A model generated the notes under the pieces. It worked only from the letters and a program-made list of their open reading frames with translations. It was not told the DNA's origin and did not search any database. DNA of 17,183 bases. Source: an uncultured Collinsella sp. (GTDB taxonomy: Bacteria > Actinomycetota > Coriobacteriia > Coriobacteriales > Coriobacteriaceae). The position numbers and the translations under genes were made by a program. Positions 12,107-17,183 of the stretch are shown here, in pieces (position 1 is the first letter of the stretch; the number at the start of each line of letters is the position of its first letter). The stretch spans positions 1-17,183 of the forward strand of contig UQXC01000043.1 in assembly GCA_900544995.1 (NCBI GenBank). The letters are read 5' to 3'.

Positions 12107-15007
12107 TCACGACAGTTTGACGATCGGTGCAAAACCTTTCATTAGCTTTTTGGTCTGGCCGGTCTTTTCGAATTGAACCTCGATCATGTCTCCGACGACC
12201 GAGAGCACGGTACCCGTGCCAAAGGTCTTGTGGCTCACGGTATCGCCTGCGGCAAAGTCCTGCGACGCGCTAGCGCGATCAACCTTGCGCTCCACCGTCG
12301 GGGACACCTTGGACGACGGCTTTTTGGCTCGCGGCGCACCCGAACCAAAGGTCGAGGCAACACGGCCGGCATCGGGCGAAACCCCACGATGGCGCTCGGT
12401 CCCGTAGCTGCTGCCGCCAAAGAAATCGTCAAAGCTCGATCCGCCACGCGAACCGGAACCGCCGGTCGAGCGCGTATGCGAACCAAACACCTTGCCGCCA
12501 TACATGTCCGAGCCCATACCCGATCCAAAGGTGCCGTGTCGGTCGCCGCGTTTCTCCCAGCCCGTGCCCTCAAAACCGGCAGAACCGATGCCGCTAAACT
12601 CGATATCCTCAAACGGAATCTCGTTGAGGAAGCGCGAGCGCGGGTTGGCAGAGGTCGAGCCGTAGGTGCGACGCGTGGCCGCATAGGTCAGGAACAGGCG
12701 CTTGCGAGCACGCGTGATGGCGACGTAGGCCAAGCGACGCTCCTCCTCGAGCTTGCCCGGATCGTCACTACCGCCAAAGTCGTGCACGTGCGGGAAGATA
12801 CCCTCCTCCATGCCGGCCACGAACACCGCCGGGAACTCCAGGCCCTTGGCGGAGTGGATGGTCATCATGGTAATGGCATGCGTCTCGCCGGCCAGGGAAT
12901 CCAAGTCGGAGCGCAGGGCCAGCCACTCCATGAGCGCCGGCAGCGCCTTACAGGTGAGCGGACCGTAGGTGCGCTCGATCTCGTCGGCATGCACGGCACC
13001 CGCCGGCATCTCCGTCGGCGCGGCATACGCGTTGCCCGCGATGGCGGCGGCCAGGGCATCCTGCGGAGACAGCGCCGGAGCGGCCAAGCTATCGAGCGGA
13101 TTGGAGCCCGCGGCGTCACGCGCGCCAACGAGCGCCTCAAACGAGGATACCGGGGCAGATGGCCCCGGTTCGGGCGCAGGCGCGCTCACCACGACAGGCT
13201 CGGGCTCGGCGCTAGCAGGCACATCGGCAACACCGGCAGCGCGCAGCTCTTCCAAGCTCTCGAGCGTACCTTCGATATCCTCGTGCGTCTCCTCAAATTC
13301 GGCGGCGACGCCCAGGAATTCCTGGATGTTCTCGGCGCGGCTCTCGGACTCCATGGTGCCCTCGGCGCGGAAAGCCTGCAGCAGGCCCGTCTTATCGACG
13401 ATCATCTCGACGATGTCCTTGAGCTCGCCGTCCATGCGGCGACCCTCGCGCACCAGCGCCACAAAGCTCGACAGGCCGTTGCGCACCTTGGCGCTAAACA
13501 TGCCCGTCTCGGCTGTTGCGATCTCGCAGGCTTGGAAGAACGAGCAGCGGTTGTCGCGTGCCAGCTGCTCAATCTTTTGAATCGAGGTGGAGCCGATGCC
13601 GCGGCGCGGCGTGTTGATGACGCGCTTGACGCTCATCTCGTCGGCCGGGTTCACAATCATCTTAAGATAGGCCATGACGTCGCGGATCTCGGCACGGTCG
13701 AAGAATCGCGTGCCACCCACGATCTTGTAGGGCACGCCTGCGCGCAGGAACATATCTTCGAGAATACGCGACTGAGCGTTGGTGCGGTAGAACACGGCGA
13801 TGTCGTCGTAACTCGTGCCCTTGGAGTGCAGCTTCTCGATCTCGCCGGCAATCCAGCGGCCCTCGTCGCGCTCATCGCTTGCCTGGAAGGCCTGGATCTT
13901 CTCGCCATCGCCCTCGGCCGTAAACAGGCGCTTGTCCTTGCGCTGCGAGTTGTGGCGCACCACGGCGTTGGCGGCGCTCAGGATATGGCCCGTGGAGCGG
14001 TAGTTCTGCTCCAGCTTAACGGTCTTGCAGTTTTTAAAGTCCTGCTCAAAGTCCAGGATGTTGGTGATGTCGGCGCCACGCCAGCTATAAATGGACTGGT
14101 CATCATCGCCCACGACCATGAGGTTTTGGTACTTGGCGGCCAGCAGGTTGGCGATCTCGTACTGGACGTGATTGGTGTCCTGATACTCGTCGACGCTAAT
14201 GTAGCGGAAGCGCTCTTGGTACTTGTCGAGCACCTCGGGGCGGGTGCGCAGCAGCTCGAGCGTGCGCACGAGCAGGTCGTCGAAGTCCATCGCGTTGGCG
14301 GCGCGCAGGCGGCGTTCCAGCTCCAAGTAGACCTGCGCGGCCTTTTTGTCGTTGGGGCTGTCGGCGGATTTGAGCATGTCCTCGGGGCCGATCATGGCGT
14401 TTTTGGCCGAACTGATCTTGCTGCGGATCATGTTGATGGGGAATTGCTTTTGCTCGATACCGAGCGCCTGCATAATATCGCGCACCATGCGCTTGGAATC
14501 GTCGTCATCGTAGATGGTGAACTGACCGGTGTAGCCCAGCAGGTCAGCGTCCTCGCGCAGCATGCGCACGCACATAGCATGGAAGGTGCACACCCACATG
14601 CCGCGGGTACCGCTGGGGATGAGTGCCGCCAGACGCTCGCGCATCTCGGCCGCGGCCTTGTTGGTAAACGTGATGGCAAGGATCTGCCAGGGCTTAACGC
14701 CCAGGTCGCCGAGCATATGTGCGATGCGAAAGGTCAAGACGCGGGTCTTGCCCGAGCCGGCGCCGGCAAGGACCAGCAACGGACCCTCGGTGGTCAGGAC
14801 CGCCTCGCGCTGGGCGGGATTAAGGCTGTCGAGGTCGACGAGCGGCTTGGCGGGTTTGGGTGCCGGCGCGGGAGCGTCATAGATGTCGAGCGGAACGAGC
14901 TCGGGCTCCGGCGCAGCGGGGGCGGTGTATGCATCGAGCGGCACGGGTTCCGGCGTGGGCGGCACGGGTACCGCGGCGTTCTTTTCCCAGGGCAAGGGCT
15001 GGGTCAT
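12107..15007 (-). CDS. pcrA: PcrA/UvrD-type superfamily 1 DNA helicase with extended linkers
   Basis: The 966-residue helicase unwinds DNA 3'-5' in repair and replication restart. SF1A motifs appear in order: LNPAQREAV (62-70, Q motif), AGAGSGKT (81-88, Walker A), DEYQDTN (273-279), DDQSIYSWRG (302-311), QNYRST (334-339), TIHSAKGLEFP (716-726) and YVAITRARKR (761-770). A Tudor-like PcrA C-terminal domain follows (GDTVSHKTFGTGTV, about 921-934). It is about 220 residues longer than typical PcrA. The extra parts are a Pro/Ala-rich N-terminus with a doubled VPLDxYxAP unit (22-48), an Ala/Pro-rich insertion near 591-685, and a Gly/Ser-rich linker near 820-880. I chose ATG 15007 because GAGGAG precedes it; an in-frame start at 15091 adds 28 residues without support. 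It is transcribed alone. Confidence 0.96.
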   Translation of the reverse strand: MTQPLPWEKNAAVPVPPTPEPVPLDAYTAPAAPEPELVPLDIYDAPAPAPKPAKPLVDLDSLNPAQREAVLTTEGPLLVLAGAGSGKTRVLTFRIAHMLGDLGVKPWQILAITFTNKAAAEMRERLAALIPSGTRGMWVCTFHAMCVRMLREDADLLGYTGQFTIYDDDDSKRMVRDIMQALGIEQKQFPINMIRSKISSAKNAMIGPEDMLKSADSPNDKKAAQVYLELERRLRAANAMDFDDLLVRTLELLRTRPEVLDKYQERFRYISVDEYQDTNHVQYEIANLLAAKYQNLMVVGDDDQSIYSWRGADITNILDFEQDFKNCKTVKLEQNYRSTGHILSAANAVVRHNSQRKDKRLFTAEGDGEKIQAFQASDERDEGRWIAGEIEKLHSKGTSYDDIAVFYRTNAQSRILEDMFLRAGVPYKIVGGTRFFDRAEIRDVMAYLKMIVNPADEMSVKRVINTPRRGIGSTSIQKIEQLARDNRCSFFQACEIATAETGMFSAKVRNGLSSFVALVREGRRMDGELKDIVEMIVDKTGLLQAFRAEGTMESESRAENIQEFLGVAAEFEETHEDIEGTLESLEELRAAGVADVPASAEPEPVVVSAPAPEPGPSAPVSSFEALVGARDAAGSNPLDSLAAPALSPQDALAAAIAGNAYAAPTEMPAGAVHADEIERTYGPLTCKALPALMEWLALRSDLDSLAGETHAITMMTIHSAKGLEFPAVFVAGMEEGIFPHVHDFGGSDDPGKLEEERRLAYVAITRARKRLFLTYAATRRTYGSTSANPRSRFLNEIPFEDIEFSGIGSAGFEGTGWEKRGDRHGTFGSGMGSDMYGGKVFGSHTRSTGGSGSRGGSSFDDFFGGSSYGTERHRGVSPDAGRVASTFGSGAPRAKKPSSKVSPTVERKVDRASASQDFAAGDTVSHKTFGTGTVLSVVGDMIEVQFEKTGQTKKLMKGFAPIVKLS

Positions 15008-15068
15008 GGGCGACTCCTCATCTGACGGACGGCGCGCCTGCGGGCGGCGCCATAGTTTGAGCCGTACC

Positions 15069-15074
15069 AGTATA
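15069..15074 (-). promoter_or_regulatory. Candidate -10 box (TATACT) for pcrA
   Basis: TATACT on the minus strand lies 61 bases before the pcrA ATG. No good -35 hexamer is seen at the right distance. The box matches those before tatA and the aminotransferase. Confidence 0.38.
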
Positions 15075-15253
15075 CCGAGCCGCGCGGACACCGACGCAAA
15101 TCACACCACGACTCCGTCCGCCACAATCGGGCCCGCCCAGCGGATTTGGCGCAATGGGGTCAGGTTACTTTGCACCAATCTATTGGCAATCACGAAACCG
15201 CCGATGTCATGGCAGCAGCAGCGAGCGGCGGCCAGGGCGAACAAATTGGCATG

Positions 15254-15295
15254 AAAAGGGGGCGGCATAGACCTTTTGGTCATGCCACCCCCTTT
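15254..15295 (-). terminator. Rho-independent terminator of uppP
   Basis: AAAGGGGG (15255-15262) pairs with CCCCCTTT (15288-15295), GGCAT with ATGCC and GACC with GGTC around a four-base loop. The C/A mismatch on the plus strand becomes a G-U pair in the minus-strand RNA, and TTTT follows on that strand. It lies 44 bases after the uppP stop. Confidence 0.85.
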
Positions 15296-15339
15296 GAATG
15301 ACAAGTTGTCGCCCCGGCCGCCGCGCAGCGTCGACTAAG

Positions 15340-16320
15340 TTAGAGGCCGAGCATCGGCTCCAAGACGAAGAAGTACGCAAGCACCACGATGCCCAGAATG
15401 ATGCGGTAGACGCCGAAGCACTTAAAGTCGTGACGGCGGACGAAGCCCATGAGCCACTTAATGGCGATGAGCGAAACCACAAAGGCCACAACGCAGCCCA
15501 CGCCCAGGATGGCGATCTCGTTGGCGCCAAAGGTACCGCCCTTGATGAAGTACTTGACCAGCTTGAGCGCACTCGCGCCAAACATGACGGGAATGGCCAG
15601 GAAGAACGTAAACTTGGACGCCACCGAACGCGTGCAGCCCAAAAGCAGGCCGCCGATGATGGTGGAACCGGAGCGCGACGTGCCCGGAATCAGCGAGAGC
15701 ACCTGGAAGCATCCGATGCCCAGTGCGGTCTTCCAACTTAGGTCCTCGAGCGTGGTGATGGAACCAAAGTCCAGATCCTCGTCATCGTCCTCGTCCTCGG
15801 CAACATCTGCCGCGGGCGCCGCAAAGTGTGCACCGGCGGGACGTCCACCCGACACCACAGCACGCGAACCAAACGAACCGGCAACGGCCATTTCCTCGCG
15901 CTTGCTCGCGCGCCAGTTCTCGATCACGATAAACAGCACGCCGTACACAATGAGCGCCAGCGCCACGACGGGAGCATTGTAGAAATGCTCCTCCATCCAG
16001 TCGTTGAGCGGCAGGCCGATCGCCGCGGCGGGAATACAGCCGAGAACGATCTTGCCCCACAGCACCCAGGTGTCGCGACGGCCCTCCTTGCCCTTGCTGG
16101 GCGAGAACGGATTGAGCTCATGGAAGAACAGCACACAGACGGCCAGAATGGCGCCGAGCTGAATCACGACCAGGAACATATTCCAGAACGTCTCGCTCAC
16201 GTTCATCTTGACGAACTCGTCCACCAAGATCATGTGACCGGTCGACGAAACAGGCAGCCATTCGGTGATGCCCTCGACCAGGCCCATGAAGGCAGATTTT
16301 AGAAGCTCGATAATATCCAA
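15340..16320 (-). CDS. uppP: UppP (BacA), undecaprenyl-diphosphatase with an extra acidic loop
   Basis: This membrane enzyme removes a phosphate from undecaprenyl pyrophosphate so the lipid carrier of cell-wall synthesis can be reused; it also gives bacitracin resistance. Family motifs are EGITEWLPVSSTGH at 16-29 (E17, E20, H29) and PGTSRSGST at 212-220 (R216). The start is TTG at 16320: GAGGGGG lies about five bases upstream, and the family N-terminus begins only a few residues before the first helix. The longer frame from 16389 adds 23 residues with no ribosome site. With 326 residues it is about 55 longer than usual; the excess is a hydrophilic loop (about 138-195) with an EDEDDDEDLD acidic run. 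It has its own terminator and stands divergent from the stress-protein gene. Confidence 0.95.
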   Translation of the reverse strand: MDIIELLKSAFMGLVEGITEWLPVSSTGHMILVDEFVKMNVSETFWNMFLVVIQLGAILAVCVLFFHELNPFSPSKGKEGRRDTWVLWGKIVLGCIPAAAIGLPLNDWMEEHFYNAPVVALALIVYGVLFIVIENWRASKREEMAVAGSFGSRAVVSGGRPAGAHFAAPAADVAEDEDDDEDLDFGSITTLEDLSWKTALGIGCFQVLSLIPGTSRSGSTIIGGLLLGCTRSVASKFTFFLAIPVMFGASALKLVKYFIKGGTFGANEIAILGVGCVVAFVVSLIAIKWLMGFVRRHDFKCFGVYRIILGIVVLAYFFVLEPMLGL

Positions 16321-16473
16321 AGGGACCCCCTCGTTAGACACCCGCCGGTAGATGTTCTGCGGACGATGCGGGCGATGTCCCATTATCAACCGTTGGCGGT
16401 GCGACCGCGCCTACCCTTACCAAAAAACTCGCCCGTTCACAGAATTGCGAGCAGTCAAACCGAAATCCTTGGG

Positions 16474-16479
16474 TATAAC
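16474..16479 (+). promoter_or_regulatory. Candidate -10 box (TATAAC) for the universal stress protein gene
   Basis: TATAAC lies 91 bases before the ATG, leaving a GC-rich leader. No clear -35 hexamer lies 17 bases upstream. GATAAA at 16488-16493 is an alternative. Confidence 0.3.
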
Positions 16480-16569
16480 TGCAACAAGATAAAGTGTCCG
16501 GCGGCCAACGCGCCCGCGCCCGCCCGACGCACGAGCCCCGCGCCCGTGCGATAGACCAAGGAGGAAACC

Positions 16570-17007
16570 ATGAACGAGGGCTACACCAAGGTATTTGTTT
16601 CACTCGACGGTACTGAGCAGCAGGATTTTGTGCTCGCACGCGCCATCAAGGTCGCCGCGAACAACGGCGCCAAGCTAATCATCGGCCACGTTATCGATTC
16701 CACGGCGCTCGAGAGCGCCGGTTCCTATCCGGTCGATCTGGTCAACGGCCTAGAGGAGGCATTTAAGAACTCCATCGCCAAGCAGCTCGAAGAGGCCAAG
16801 GCCAATCCCGATATTCCCGAGGTCGAGGTTATGATTCGCGCCGGCCGTATTCGTGAGACGCTCAAGGACGAGATGCTCGACGTGGTTAAGCCCGACCTGG
16901 TGCTCTGCGGCGCCCGCGGCCTGTCCTCGATCAAGTATGCGCTGCTGGGTTCGATTTCGACGTTCCTGCTGCGCAACACCGACTGCGACATCTTGGTCGT
17001 GAAGTAG
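16570..17007 (+). CDS. Universal stress protein (UspA family), ATP-binding type
   Basis: The 145-residue single-domain protein begins with the Usp strand KVFVSLDGTEQQD and ends with the nucleotide-binding consensus G-2x-G-9x-G-S: GARGLSSIKYALLGSIS at about residues 113-129, followed by TDCDILVVK. This marks the ATP-binding (MJ0577-like) class. These proteins accumulate in growth arrest and stress; the exact target is usually unknown. AAGGAGG sits about six bases before the ATG. It is monocistronic, divergent from uppP, and is followed 13 bp later by a long GC-rich palindrome. Confidence 0.95.
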   Translation: MNEGYTKVFVSLDGTEQQDFVLARAIKVAANNGAKLIIGHVIDSTALESAGSYPVDLVNGLEEAFKNSIAKQLEEAKANPDIPEVEVMIRAGRIRETLKDEMLDVVKPDLVLCGARGLSSIKYALLGSISTFLLRNTDCDILVVK

Positions 17008-17020
17008 CGTTGCTCCCACC

Positions 17021-17113
17021 GGCCGCGGGGCCTGCGGGGTTTCCACGGGCACGTCCTCGCCGCGTTGCGGCTGCGGGATGTGCCCTTAGGAAACCCCTCC
17101 CGGCCCCGCGGCC
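17021..17113. repeat. 93-bp nested GC-rich palindrome after the stress-protein gene
   Basis: Three sets of arms nest around one centre: GGCCGCGGGGCC (17021-17032) with 17102-17113 (12 bp perfect), GGGGTTTCC (17036-17044) with GGAAACCCC (17089-17097), and GGGCAC (17047-17052) with GTGCCC (17080-17085). The apex is GCCGC-GTT-GCGGC (17059-17071). It begins 13 bp after the stop and has no T-run. It is built like the palindrome at 11970-12099 but does not share its sequence. It may be a bidirectional terminator. Confidence 0.8.
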
Positions 17114-17122
17114 TTCGCAGCC

Positions 17123-17183
17123 TTACTTCAGCGAGTTGGCTGAATAGAAAGATGGCGTGGCGGCCCGGTCGCGTGCCGCGCGT
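17123..17183 (-). CDS. Possible C-terminal end of a minus-strand gene at the right edge
   Basis: The minus frame ending in TAA at 17123-17125 is open to the window edge and reads ARDRAATPSFYSANSLK before the stop. Its codon use is compatible with the neighbours, and its end would face the stress-protein gene across the palindrome. With only about 19 residues visible I cannot identify it, and chance is a fair alternative. Confidence 0.35.
   Translation of the reverse strand, partial: RAARDRAATPSFYSANSLK

Larger units (their letters stand above)
15008..15339. other. Intergenic region between pcrA and uppP
   Basis: It holds the pcrA leader with a TATACT box near 15070 and the uppP terminator at 15255-15295. 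The part between about 15100 and 15250 shows no gene or clear structure; a 67-codon minus-strand frame there begins inside the uppP terminator and lacks a ribosome site. Confidence 0.55.

Noticed and set aside
12173..15025. 950-codon plus-strand open frame opposite pcrA
   Set aside because: It is exactly antisense to a clear helicase gene. Its translation is Arg/His/Gly/Ala-rich with no family motif, as expected from high-GC codon bias.
15101..15304. 67-codon minus-strand frame between uppP and pcrA
   Set aside because: Its start lies within the uppP terminator, no ribosome site is seen, and no domain is recognisable.

Overview
The window is a high-GC, gene-dense chromosomal segment with AGGAGG-type ribosome sites and frequent TTG/GTG starts. 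The gene set suggests an anaerobic gut-type actinobacterium of the Coriobacteriia, most likely Collinsella or a close relative: an archaeal-like type IA topoisomerase, HypA/HypB, a minimal Tat system, a family II pyrophosphatase, a ROK glucokinase and a subgroup Ib aspartate aminotransferase. The taxon is an inference from gene content and style; no rRNA or other marker is present. I see no insertion sequence, prophage, tRNA or CRISPR array.

Layout. (1) 1-3578, minus strand: a probable five-gene operon tatA-tatC-hypA-hypB-type IA topoisomerase, the last running off the left edge. Gaps are -1, 6, 55 and 54 bp. Tat exports folded proteins and HypA/HypB insert nickel into hydrogenases, so the first four genes fit together in making exported metalloenzymes. 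(2) 3732-5402, minus: an orphan STAS anti-sigma-factor antagonist and an aspartate aminotransferase. (3) 5552-5806, plus: a small acidic protein of unknown function, followed by an AT-rich non-coding stretch with three stem-loops. (4) 6138-9762, minus: Na+/H+ antiporter NhaA, Mn-dependent pyrophosphatase PpaC and a ROK glucokinase, each with its own leader; those of nhaA and the glucokinase hold terminator-like hairpins. (5) 10099-11825, plus: a HutC-type GntR regulator and mannose-6-phosphate isomerase ManA, divergent from the glucokinase. This forms a small hexose-phosphate module. (6) 12107-16320, minus: an enlarged PcrA/UvrD helicase and undecaprenyl-diphosphatase UppP with an extra acidic loop. 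(7) 16570-17007, plus: a universal stress protein, then a possible minus-strand gene end at the right edge.

All coding genes look like ordinary housekeeping or metabolic functions. The least explained signals are non-coding. Two long nested palindromes (11970-12099 and 17021-17113) lie at the 3' ends of genes in convergent or probably convergent gaps. There is also a terminator-like hairpin in the nhaA leader, a G-U-containing hairpin in the glucokinase leader, and the AT-rich stem-loop block at 5811-6047. I found no clear evidence of a new multi-gene system.
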